A DNA stretch of 64,000 nt from Mucilaginibacter sp. SJ (GCF_028993635.1 NZ_CP118631.1:6324001-6388000); one strand, 5' to 3'. Positions 42,760 to 50,099 are shown, counted from the first letter of the stretch. Numbers and translations: made by a program. The notes: a model not told the origin generated them from the sequence alone.

Positions 42760-43647
42760 CGAAGTTACGCTGTCGCTAAACTTCGACCAGTTGGGGGAAA
42801 AAATTAAGCAAACGCCGCGATGATTGTCAGCATAGTGGCCCCAAATTGCCGAATTTGTACAGTTCCCAAGAAATGATGCCGAATACCAATTTGAGTACAT
42901 AATAGTTTCCAGCTTGTCCAGAAAACTATCGGGTAACTCCATGGTTAGAAAATATACATTCGAATTTAAATGCTCAGCGGTCATTTCATTGTATTTCACC
43001 GCGAGTTGTTGCTGTTTTCTGATTTGATCAGCTATAGAAAAGATTAAATCAGCAGAGTTAGTGTTGCCAACAAGTTTTTTTTCGAGCCGATTAATCAATT
43101 TAATATAGATATGGCTTCTGGAAATGTATTTTTCCATTTCTGGCAGTTCATGATAAAATAAGCGCTCTTTACTAAAACCTTCTTGGTAATATATTTGAGA
43201 AACTGTATTAATAGCATAGTGTTGAACGAACGAAAGATATGAAGATAATTCACGTCTGCGAATTGGAGCCCCGCGTTTCGAGAGTAAATCGGATAAGTTG
43301 CTAATAAACTTATGTTTAAAAAAAGCTGTTTTTATCTTTCTAAAGAGCGCTAAGCTTTGAGGGGTTTCGTAAATATTCCCGTAGGAATTAAGCGGTAAAT
43401 CGTCGGCGGTAAGCTTTTTTGATTCTCCCAATAGTAAGTATAAAAAGAATATACGGCTTACGCAACGCAAATAATTAATCAGAAAATTCTCCCAAACAAT
43501 TTGGTCTCCTTTCCAAAAGATGTCACGATAGCCTTCCATCGGGTCATTTAGCTGATCGGGAGAAGCAAAATATATCTGTTGTTTGGCTAATTCCTGATGC
43601 TTTCCTAAAAGATTCTCAATTCTTCGGAAGCGATAAATTTCGTTCAT
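42754..43647 (-). CDS. DUF2971 protein, C-terminus apparently cut short
   Basis: A protein of 297 residues. The N-terminus EIYRFRRIENLLGKHQELAKQQIYFASPDQLNDPMEGYRD and the late NCTNSAIWGHYADNHRGVCLIF are the two landmarks of DUF2971. In relatives, sequence continues well past the GVCL motif; here the frame stops about 15 residues later inside a 30-bp repeat, so the tail is probably missing. The gene is clearly AT-richer than the surrounding genes, and the middle section (about 60-230) is longer than usual, which together suggests acquisition from elsewhere. The biochemical role of DUF2971 is unknown to me; members do occur in defence and mobile regions. Confidence 0.72.
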   Translation of the reverse strand: MNEIYRFRRIENLLGKHQELAKQQIYFASPDQLNDPMEGYRDIFWKGDQIVWENFLINYLRCVSRIFFLYLLLGESKKLTADDLPLNSYGNIYETPQSLALFRKIKTAFFKHKFISNLSDLLSKRGAPIRRRELSSYLSFVQHYAINTVSQIYYQEGFSKERLFYHELPEMEKYISRSHIYIKLINRLEKKLVGNTNSADLIFSIADQIRKQQQLAVKYNEMTAEHLNSNVYFLTMELPDSFLDKLETIMYSNWYSASFLGNCTNSAIWGHYADNHRGVCLIFSPNWSKFSDSVTSS

Positions 43648-43711
43648 GCGATATTGGTTTAAGTGTTTTTAGCAAATGCATTATTAAAGGAAAATAAAAT
43701 CTTTCCTCTTT

Positions 43712-44614
43712 TCACCCACAAATCAACCCCGCCACGCTCCTCACCTCTACAAAATCATCGCCCTCCAGATCCTTACAATTCACATGTGTATCGGTGCAGA
43801 TCAACTTCTTAATAGCCCCGCAGGCTTTTAACTTACCAATGCCATCGTTCACAAACAAACCATGTGTGGTGATCACATAAATATCCCCTGCACCGGCATT
43901 TTTATAAGTCAGTGCGGCGTTTACGATGCTGCCGCCTGAGCGGATCATGTCGTCATAGATAATAACCGTTTTCCCGGCTACGTCGGCGTTGATGGCGCTT
44001 ACCTCGGTATGGTCGCCTTTGAGGCGGCGTTTGAGGATGAAGGCGGCGTTTACACCCATATCATTAGCCAGTGATTCTACCCATTTGGCCCTGCCCGCAT
44101 CGGTGCTGGCCATTACAAAGTTGTCGCCGCCGTATTGGGTGGCAGCCTGTATTACAATATCCTTACAGTATACGTGTACGGGGTAAAGGTCCTGCTCAAA
44201 GTAGTACTGGATACCTTCGCTATGCAGGTCGAACAGCATCACTTTATTGCCCCGGTTTGATTTGGGTATGGCCGAAAGCAGGCGGGCGCGGGTTTTGGCG
44301 GTCACAATTTCGCCGGGTTTAACGGCGCGTTCCATGGTGCTGTAACCAAAGTAGGGGATCACCAACGTAAGCGAATCGGCTCCATAACTCACCAGTGATG
44401 AAGCAAGGTCATACAGTTCAAGCGTGGCGCTGTCACTCACGGTTCCGCCGATCAGCAACGCCTCGCGACCTTCCACGTTGGACAGGATGCGCTGGTAACG
44501 CTCGCCGTCGGTAAAGTGGCTTACTTCAATTTCGCCGCGTTCGCAATGGCCAAGGGCAAGCACTTTTTCGGCAAGGTATTCATATCCGGTTATGGCGAAT
44601 AGTAATTTTTTCAT
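43712..44614 (-). CDS. Divergent PRPP synthetase-like enzyme paired with NAMPT
   Basis: A protein of 300 residues with the two-domain phosphoribosyltransferase-type fold of PRPP synthetase. FTDGERYQRILSNVEGREALLIGG and VIPYFGYSTMERAVKPGEIVTAKTRARLLSA match the N-terminal domain, and LFDLHSEGIQYYFE and VIIYDDMIRSGGSIVNAAL (the ribose-phosphate loop) the C-terminal one. The RQDR segment that contacts ATP in standard PRPP synthetases is replaced by STMER, so this is not an ordinary housekeeping copy. It lies 65 bases downstream of the NAMPT-type gene in the same direction, with a heptad array between them. It should supply PRPP, or an analogous pyrophosphate such as ADP-ribose pyrophosphate, to that enzyme. 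Confidence 0.82.
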   Translation of the reverse strand: MKKLLFAITGYEYLAEKVLALGHCERGEIEVSHFTDGERYQRILSNVEGREALLIGGTVSDSATLELYDLASSLVSYGADSLTLVIPYFGYSTMERAVKPGEIVTAKTRARLLSAIPKSNRGNKVMLFDLHSEGIQYYFEQDLYPVHVYCKDIVIQAATQYGGDNFVMASTDAGRAKWVESLANDMGVNAAFILKRRLKGDHTEVSAINADVAGKTVIIYDDMIRSGGSIVNAALTYKNAGAGDIYVITTHGLFVNDGIGKLKACGAIKKLICTDTHVNCKDLEGDDFVEVRSVAGLICG

Positions 44615-44629
44615 TTGAGCATCTATATA

Positions 44630-44667
44630 TGAGCTGAAAGCAGAATGCTTAAGGCTTAAAGCTTTTT
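44630..44667. repeat. Heptad-phased array between the NAMPT-type and Prs-like genes
   Basis: Units GAGCTGA, AAGCAGA, ATGCTTA, AGGCTTA, AAGCTTT are in 7-base phase. On the minus strand, in which the flanking genes are read, the array begins with AAAAAAGC and has its heptads as GCTTTAA, GCCTTAA, GCATTCT, GCTTTCA. It is the fourth array of this type in the window. Confidence 0.65.
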
Positions 44668-44679
44668 TGTTAATGTGAC

Positions 44680-46098
44680 TTATTGGTTCTGTAAGGCGTC
44701 GATCACCTGTTCAAAGGTAAAATCTTTCATGATATGGCCGTTCTCGAAAACGGTTTGTAACTGGTCGGCCAGTTCGGGTTGTTTATTCTGCTGAATGGTT
44801 TTGTAGCCTTCAGTAGTTTTTACCAGTTTAAGGCGGCCGCCTTTGCTCTTTTTAAAGCTGGTGGTAATGTTGCCATTGGCATCCATTTCGGCCGGACTTT
44901 TCTCAACGGCTACCTCTTTGCTATTTATCACGGCGCTGCTGCATTTCAGGGCAAACTTTTGCGTATCACGATCAACCTTTTGCAGTAAGGCCCCGCCCAT
45001 GCCCAGCACCAGGTTTTCGGCGCTGATTGCATTTTCTTTTAAGGCTTTGTAAATCACGCCTATCTCGGTATAATTAACCCCATCGCCCTGGATCACCCTA
45101 ACCTGCGGAGGCAACACTTTATAGCCCTTGGCATTGGTGGTAAAGCCGAATTTATCAAACAGAATTCCGAAAATCTCCAATAAGGTCATGACCGGGTCGC
45201 CGCTATCCGGGCGGATCACCAGTGTACCATCGCGTTTCAGGATCTCTTGTTTCAAATCCTCGCCCCAGTACTCGCTGCAGGCACGGAAAATGTTGTAGCT
45301 GTCGCTTACACAGGCAATGACGCCGGTAGGGAAGCTGCGCAACACATGTTTAAATACTTCCAGTTCGCCTTGCTGCCCAAGCAGGGTACAAATGCTGTGC
45401 TCGGTAGCAGGGATGCTGAGGCCGTATACTTTATCGGCGTGGTAATATTTAATAGCCATGCCGGAGCCTGCCAGGTTATCACTGCCTGCAAAGCTAAGCA
45501 GGTGGGCAGCCCCGCCAATTTTGGCACTCTCCACGCTGCTCACCCCACGGAAACCAAAATCATTCAGCACAAAGCCTATTCCGCCGAAAGCTTCGGGTGT
45601 GGCGGTATCTTCGTAGTACCGGGTAACTACTTTTTTAACCTCGTGGCTAAGTGTGGCCACGGTACAAGGGTACCAAACCTGCATCAGCAGGGTTTCGAGG
45701 AAGTTGGTGAGCCAGTAACATTCCGGGTCGGTATTTTCAATGGTCATGAGCACGTTGCCGGTGGGTACGCTGCTGCCTTCGGCAACGGCTTTAATGCGCA
45801 CCGGCAGGTGACCGTTATATTTATCCAGTATGTACTGAAACTTGCTGCAGTCAAACACATCATCGCGGCCAAATACCTGTTTCAGAAATTCGTCGGCCTC
45901 ATCCAGATCAACCTGGTTAAAGGCCGGTCCCTGCAGGTATTCCTTCAAAAAATATTGCAGACCGAAAAAAACAGTTTCGTTGAACATTCCCCCGCGGCTT
46001 TCCAGGTAACTGTAAATATTGGTGGTGCCGGGGTAGTAAAATTTATGGTGGGCGTATTTATATGCGTCGGCTAAGAGGATCAGATTTTCCTTTTTCAT
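44680..46098 (-). CDS. nadV: Nicotinamide phosphoribosyltransferase (NAMPT/NadV type)
   Basis: A 472-residue enzyme from the ATG giving MKKENLILLADAYKYAHHKFYYPGTTNIYSYLESRGG, the family's typical N-terminus; 16 extra upstream codons overlap a NUDIX remnant and are dropped. Further hallmarks are FLETLLMQVWYPCTVATLS, FGGIGFVLNDFGFRGVSSVESA, VCDSYNIFRACSEYWG-type and VIRPDSGDPVMTLLEIFGILF, which give the PRPP-binding site, and MGGALLQKVDRDTQKFALKCSS late. It joins nicotinamide and PRPP to nicotinamide mononucleotide, or in some phage pathways nicotinamide and ADP-ribose pyrophosphate to NAD. Length agrees with vertebrate and bacterial NAMPT. It is the first gene of a minus-strand pair with the Prs-like gene; two repeated dyads upstream are probable operators. 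Confidence 0.93.
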   Translation of the reverse strand: MKKENLILLADAYKYAHHKFYYPGTTNIYSYLESRGGMFNETVFFGLQYFLKEYLQGPAFNQVDLDEADEFLKQVFGRDDVFDCSKFQYILDKYNGHLPVRIKAVAEGSSVPTGNVLMTIENTDPECYWLTNFLETLLMQVWYPCTVATLSHEVKKVVTRYYEDTATPEAFGGIGFVLNDFGFRGVSSVESAKIGGAAHLLSFAGSDNLAGSGMAIKYYHADKVYGLSIPATEHSICTLLGQQGELEVFKHVLRSFPTGVIACVSDSYNIFRACSEYWGEDLKQEILKRDGTLVIRPDSGDPVMTLLEIFGILFDKFGFTTNAKGYKVLPPQVRVIQGDGVNYTEIGVIYKALKENAISAENLVLGMGGALLQKVDRDTQKFALKCSSAVINSKEVAVEKSPAEMDANGNITTSFKKSKGGRLKLVKTTEGYKTIQQNKQPELADQLQTVFENGHIMKDFTFEQVIDALQNQ

Positions 46099-46102
46099 GG
46101 CT

Positions 46103-46252
46103 TTAATTTTTAAGGTATTTGCCGGTGATGAAATTAAACAATTCAATGTGTTCTTCGCTTACAGAGCTATCTTTTATCATTAAAGGCAGGTCTGTTAGTT
46201 TAAACCAGGCCAGGTCGGCAATATCATCCTGGGCTTTTGGCTTATATTTACC
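46103..46252 (-). pseudogene. C-terminal remnant of a NUDIX hydrolase gene
   Basis: Fifty codons ending in TAA five bases before the NAMPT-type start can be read as ...KPKAQDDIADLAWFKLTDLP then a helical tail SEEHIELFNFITGKYLKN. The DDIADLAWFKLTDLP stretch is the usual strand and loop after the NUDIX box in ADP-ribose/NAD pyrophosphatases, and the end resembles their last helix. Upstream in frame are two stop codons and no start, and the NUDIX box itself is gone. It is therefore a 5'-truncated remnant, probably of a NUDIX or NMN-adenylyltransferase/NUDIX gene once in one operon with nadV. Confidence 0.7.
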
Positions 46253-46267
46253 CGTGTTTTATTATAT

Positions 46268-46314
46268 TGTGTCAATTATACGCAAATATAAATATGTGTT
46301 TTTTATACACAAAT
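46268..46314 (-). promoter_or_regulatory. Tandem dyad pair, candidate operators of the NAD salvage genes
   Basis: Two 20-base copies of TGTGTnnnTTATACrCAAAT start 27 bases apart (46268 and 46295). Within each copy TGTGT and ACRCA are inverted relative to each other over 17 bases. They lie about 150 bases upstream of the NAMPT-type start, next to the NUDIX remnant and in the same neighbourhood as the NrtR-like gene. An NrtR-type repressor is the natural candidate binder, which is an inference. Confidence 0.5.
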
Positions 46315-46336
46315 TATTTTTTAGAAATCTTTGATA

Positions 46337-46465
46337 AGCTCGTCATGCTGAGTGATTGAATCCATGGACTCTGAAGGTTAGATGACAAAGAGGGCATGTC
46401 AGTCTGAGCTTGTCGAAGACTCGTGTGCAGAGGCCTGCCCGCCATACTTCGACGGGCTCAGCATG
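46337..46465. repeat. Dispersed intergenic repeat, left part (interrupted copy)
   Basis: From CATGCTGAGTG to GACGGGCTCAGCATG it parallels the block at 59330-59445: TGTCAGTCTGAGC, GTCGAAGACTCGTG, AGAGGCC and CTTCGACGGGCTCAGCATG occur in the same order. The block continues after the 198-bp element. Confidence 0.7.
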
Positions 46466-46663
46466 CAATGTCATTAAGTTAAGAAAAATCCCCCAGAGGG
46501 GGAACAGGTTTGTAGCAAAATATTATACCAATAACAACCGTGCCAGAGGTACGGAACACCGGAGTTGTGTACCGCTGGCACACCAAAAATCTATTCAAAA
46601 TGGTTTCTACAAACCTTTTGCACCTCTGGTGCAGCTTGTCAATCTCTTAACTTAATGACATTG
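46466..46663. mobile_element. 198-bp MITE-like element with perfect 19-bp terminal inverted repeats
   Basis: The ends are CAATGTCATTAAGTTAAGA and its exact inverse TCTTAACTTAATGACATTG. It is flanked by CTCAGCATG on the left and CTCAGTATG on the right, a 9-base target duplication with one change. The uninterrupted copy of the surrounding repeat at 59.4 kb reads GGGCTCAGCATGACACCC, which shows the empty site. Inside are nested inverted pairs (GGTTTGTAG/CTACAAACC and GTGCCAGAGGTAC/GTACCGCTGGCAC), so the whole element can fold back. It codes for no protein and must have been moved by a transposase elsewhere. Confidence 0.85.
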
Positions 46664-46929
46664 CTCAGTATGACACCCATTTTTTAAGTTGTCATGGGTA
46701 ACTTGTTTCAGCACCCCACAAGCCGAGGCGCAAGCATAGCGGAGACTTAGCCTGTGGGATCCCGAAATAAATTCGGGATGACGAATGGGGCATGCTGAAC
46801 TTGTTTTAGTACCCCATAAGCAGAGGCGCAAACATAGCGGAGACTAAGCATGTGGGATCCCGAAATAAATTCGGGACGACGAAATAGTAAAAGTCTCCCC
46901 AACCGGGGGGGATTTAGAGGGGGCTTGGC
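46664..46929. repeat. Dispersed repeat, right part, with a 98-bp tandem duplication
   Basis: Begins with the right-hand target duplicate and ATGACACCCATTTT as at 59.4 kb. Two units of 98 bases follow from about 46699: each has ACTTGTTTcAGcACCCC, GAGGCGCAA, CATAGCGGAGACT, TGTGGGATCCCGAAATAA, then ATTCGGGA. GGGATCCCGAAATAAATTCGGGA is a near palindrome in each. The unit ends near 46890. No gene is seen. Confidence 0.7.
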
Positions 46930-47616
46930 TTATATCTCGAAACTAATTCCCTCTTTCTTCAACTGAAAATACTTTTCCTCATTAAAGCGAAAAAGGTTAC
47001 CCGGTCTGCCGGCGCCTTCGAGGGCTTGTTTTTCGGTAGTTTCTTCGAGGAAGCCGTATTTGGTGATCTTCTTTTTAAAGTTACGGCGGTCGATAGGACG
47101 GTCGAGCACGGCGAGGTAGAGTTTTTCGAGTTCGGAGAAGGGGAACTTTTCTTCAAGCAGCTCGAAACCTACGGGCTGATAAAGCATTTTACTTTTAAGG
47201 CGTTCGCGCGCTACGCTGATAATGGTTGTATGATCGAATGCCAGGGCCGGGAGCTTTTTGATATTGAACCAGTTTACATCGCTGGCGTCGGTAGCGGCTT
47301 TAACAACAAAGGCATCAGGCCGCACGAGGCCGTAATACGTTATGGAGATCACCCGGTTACGTGGGTCGCGCCCTGGCTGGCCAAAGCTGTATAACTGCTC
47401 CAGGTAGGTGATGTTTACGCCGGTTTCTTCCCTTAGCTCACGCTGAATAGCTTCCTCTAATGATTCATGGTCGGCCACCAGGCCGCCCGGCAGCGCCCAG
47501 CTGTTTTTAAAAGGCTCAATATTGCGTTTGATGAGCAGTACGGACAATCCCTCTTTGGAGGTATATCCAAATACTACGGCATCAACGGCAACCTTTATAT
47601 TTTGGGCGACTGACAT
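46930..47616 (-). CDS. NUDIX/winged-helix transcriptional regulator, NrtR-like
   Basis: A 228-residue protein with an N-terminal NUDIX domain (about 5-140) and a C-terminal winged-helix DNA-binding part (about 150-228). The NUDIX box is complete: G-x5-E-x7-REL-REETGV within GGLVADHESLEEAIQRELREETGV. The C-terminus includes LAVLDRPIDRRNFKKKITKYGFL and then GRPGNLFRF, which is the usual recognition-helix region of NrtR and of its sugar-responsive relatives in Bacteroidetes. In NrtR, ADP-ribose is the effector. The same-strand nadV and prs-like genes lie about 800 bases away, so regulation of NAD salvage is likely; an arabinose-type regulator is the alternative. Intact box residues leave hydrolase activity possible. 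Confidence 0.85.
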   Translation of the reverse strand: MSVAQNIKVAVDAVVFGYTSKEGLSVLLIKRNIEPFKNSWALPGGLVADHESLEEAIQRELREETGVNITYLEQLYSFGQPGRDPRNRVISITYYGLVRPDAFVVKAATDASDVNWFNIKKLPALAFDHTTIISVARERLKSKMLYQPVGFELLEEKFPFSELEKLYLAVLDRPIDRRNFKKKITKYGFLEETTEKQALEGAGRPGNLFRFNEEKYFQLKKEGISFEI

Positions 47617-47823
47617 AATACAAAGTTAGATATTGAGAAGCGGTGGGGCAAGAGAAAGGCAACTATTCAATCAATTAAAACCAGCGTATGGGCCACTATT
47701 TCATTATGTTTTATTAGCTGATGAGGTAACCTGTTTAGCGGGAGGAATATTTAAAAGTTTTTTTATTTAAAAATTTTCTTGTAAATATGCCCTACCAATC
47801 AGTAAACCGTTTTACCGCCGCTT

Positions 47824-48417
47824 ATGCTCCACGATAAGGAATATCAAATGTGGCCTGATGCCCGGTTATTGGAGCAGTTAAGGCTTGATGACCGTAAGGC
47901 ATTTGAAATCCTGTACCATAAATATTCGTCGAAGTTGTTTTACGCGGCTTATAATCTTTTCAGGGATAAGGATGTTTGTGAAGACCTGGTGCAAGAGTTA
48001 TTTATTGATTTATGGACAAAGCGCAATCAGCTAAATATCACTTCGCTCGAAGCTTACCTCAAAGTAGCCATCAGGCACCGCGTGTTATTTTATCTTCGCA
48101 CTAAAAAGGCATCGGTAGATCTTGCGGTGATTGAAACGCTCGTTGAAAAATATTCGGCAGATAGTAAATTGTTCCAGGATGATATTGCTCATTTACTGGA
48201 AGATGGCGTGGCTCAGTTACCCGAAAAATGCAGGCAGATCTTTACCCTGAGCCGTAAAGAGTATCTCAGCAATAAAGAAATAGCTGCCCGGCTAAACATT
48301 TCTATTAAAACCGTCGAAAACCAGATCACTATTGCTTTGAGGTATCTGCGTACCGGTTTAACCGATTATCTGCCGTCGGTGGTGGCACTGGTAATGCTGC
48401 ATATGTTTGGCAAATAG
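47824..48417 (+). CDS. ECF-type RNA polymerase sigma factor
   Basis: Sigma factor of 197 residues. Region 2 comprises DRKAFEILYHKYSSKLFYAAYNLF, DVCEDLVQELFIDLWTKRNQL and VAIRHRVLFYLRTKK (about 20-100). Region 4 has VAQLPEKCRQIFTLSRKEYLSNKEIAARLNISIKTVENQI (about 135-180). A hydrophobic tail, VVALVMLHMF, closes the protein, common in Bacteroidetes members. The FecR partner starts 710 bases downstream, unusually far, because an opposite-strand gene lies between them. It should drive the SusC/SusD/GH76 genes. Confidence 0.93.
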   Translation: MLHDKEYQMWPDARLLEQLRLDDRKAFEILYHKYSSKLFYAAYNLFRDKDVCEDLVQELFIDLWTKRNQLNITSLEAYLKVAIRHRVLFYLRTKKASVDLAVIETLVEKYSADSKLFQDDIAHLLEDGVAQLPEKCRQIFTLSRKEYLSNKEIAARLNISIKTVENQITIALRYLRTGLTDYLPSVVALVMLHMFGK

Positions 48418-48429
48418 TGGTGTTAATAA

Positions 48430-48960
48430 TCAGCGATTATTTCCTCGTGTTTTATTTTTCTTTTCTGGCTTCACTTTACTATCTGTGTTGTCGAAACTAA
48501 CCTTTCCTGTAGCATCATCTTGTTTGCTGTTAAAGTTAAAGTCAACCGTACCAATTACCTCTTCGCCCCTATAATATTCTTCTATTAATTTATCTATACT
48601 ATATTTTCCTGAATGATAAAATAACAATGCGGTATTAAGAATGCGCCATGCTTTTCTGGTGTCGTTTGATTTACGAACGATATTGAATGCTGTTAATAAT
48701 GTTAATGAAATGCTTGAAACAATTGCACATATTTTTAATATTTGAGGACATACTGCTAATAAAGCCGAATCTTCCTTCTTAACTCCAATAAAACCAGCTA
48801 CAAAAACAGAGGTGGATATAGAAATGAACCCCAATATATAAATCGCGTAATTATAAGCCGTTGAAATTAGGTTCCAAGTTTTTAAGTGACCTTTTATCTT
48901 ATGTACAATTTCGCCCTCTGTCATTGCATAGGTGCTGTAAGGTGATCTTTCGGTAGGCAT
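48430..48960 (-). CDS. Two-transmembrane protein of SLATT-like layout
   Basis: A protein of 176 residues. The N-terminus is followed by two transmembrane helices at about 36-60 (TAYNYAIYILGFISISTSVFVAGFI) and 75-97 (LKICAIVSSISLTLLTAFNIV), then a charged helix SNDTRKAWRILNTALLFYHSGK and an acidic/basic tail from 140 that looks unstructured and ends KKNKTRGNNR. Two helices then a cytosolic helix with Arg and Trp is the layout of SLATT effector domains, thought to form pores in nucleotide-sensing defence systems. No sensor or nucleotide cyclase gene is next to it. Base composition is clearly AT-rich relative to the neighbours. It interrupts a sigma/FecR pair, so it was probably inserted. The SLATT assignment is tentative. 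Confidence 0.55.
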   Translation of the reverse strand: MPTERSPYSTYAMTEGEIVHKIKGHLKTWNLISTAYNYAIYILGFISISTSVFVAGFIGVKKEDSALLAVCPQILKICAIVSSISLTLLTAFNIVRKSNDTRKAWRILNTALLFYHSGKYSIDKLIEEYYRGEEVIGTVDFNFNSKQDDATGKVSFDNTDSKVKPEKKNKTRGNNR

Positions 48961-49130
48961 CGGTTTGTTTTTTTAAGTGTTTAGGTGTGGCAGGAAATAA
49001 TTAATTATCTAATTTAATAAATATAATTTTCTTATTATCAATTACTTGTATGTTTTTGGTGGTTTTTTTAAAAATATTTTCAATTGCTTTGGGGGGTACC
49101 CCGGTTTATTGCATCCTGCAATTATAAACC

Positions 49131-50099
49131 ATGGCAAAATTCCCTTTCAGAAAAAAACAATCCGGTGCAAATAACAGGCATTTGCAGGAAGAGCTTGTAA
49201 ATAAATATTTCGACGAGCTCGATCTCCGCGGCGTACAAAACGAGGCAGGTGATGAGGTGGAATTTAACGCTGATGGCGTATACAGCAGGATCAATGCAGC
49301 TATAGATAATAGGGAAAAGAAAACATCAGGTAAATCAAAAAAATGGATGGTTGCCGCCTCGCTTCTTGCGGGCCTATGTGTTTCAGTAACTGCGGCCTAT
49401 CATTACCGTTATGCCCTGCTTGATCGTTTGGATCCTATCGCCAGTAAACAATTGGTTGCAGCCAACGGGCAAACTGTAAACTTTACCCTTGCCGATGGTA
49501 CTAAAATATGGTTAAACGCAGGCAGTAGGCTTATCTATCCCGAAACTTTCCGGGGCGAAAAACGGGAGATTAAGCTTGAAGGCGAAGCTTTTTTGGATGT
49601 AGCCCACGACCCTGCCAAAGCTTTTATTATACATACGGGGCAGGTGAGCACCCATGTATTGGGTACCAGTTTCAATATCAAAGCCTACGCTAACGAGCGC
49701 TTTATAAAGGTTGATGTTTTAAGTGGAAAAGTAGGGGTGGTTACCCCCGCAGGTAAGGCGAAAAGTACAACTACATTTTTAACCCCCGCCGAGGAGGTTG
49801 TGTTTAATAAGGATGGCCTATCTGTTACCAAAAATAAACAGGTTGATGTGAATGCACTAAGTAGCTGGAAAGACGGTGAACTGGTATTTAAAAACATGGC
49901 ACTGCCCGAAGTGCTCAACACCATTAACCGCCATTTCAACGTAACCGTAAAGGCCGATGTTAACCTGGCGCGTTGCTCCATCACGGCCAATTTTACCAAT
50001 GTTTCACTGGAAAATATTATGAAGATCATATCGAAACTGGTGAAGGGAAAAGCTGTGCAGAAAGGCTTGGCTTATCAGCTAAAAGGCAAGGGTTGTTAA
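49131..50099 (+). CDS. FecR-family anti-sigma factor
   Basis: Inner-membrane regulator of 322 residues. The cytoplasmic part (1-70) is followed by one transmembrane helix at about 71-92 (KWMVAASLLAGLCVSVTAAYHY). The FecR domain (about 100-210) has NGQTVNFTLADGTKIWLNAGSRLIYPE and VSTHVLGTSFNIKAYANE; the DUF4974 domain (about 245-315) has WKDGELVFKNMALPEVLNTINRHFNV. It should receive the signal from the STN domain of the SusC that starts 207 bases downstream and release the sigma factor encoded upstream. The N-terminal portion is more divergent than that of the FecR at 13.1 kb. Confidence 0.92.
   Translation: MAKFPFRKKQSGANNRHLQEELVNKYFDELDLRGVQNEAGDEVEFNADGVYSRINAAIDNREKKTSGKSKKWMVAASLLAGLCVSVTAAYHYRYALLDRLDPIASKQLVAANGQTVNFTLADGTKIWLNAGSRLIYPETFRGEKREIKLEGEAFLDVAHDPAKAFIIHTGQVSTHVLGTSFNIKAYANERFIKVDVLSGKVGVVTPAGKAKSTTTFLTPAEEVVFNKDGLSVTKNKQVDVNALSSWKDGELVFKNMALPEVLNTINRHFNVTVKADVNLARCSITANFTNVSLENIMKIISKLVKGKAVQKGLAYQLKGKGC

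Noticed and set aside
45247..46074. 275-codon plus-strand open frame
   Set aside because: It lies exactly antisense to the well-supported NAMPT-type gene and its sequence has no family features.
46410..46655. 81-codon open frame across the mobile element
   Set aside because: It crosses the left target duplicate and most of the 198-bp element, so it cannot be an ancestral gene.
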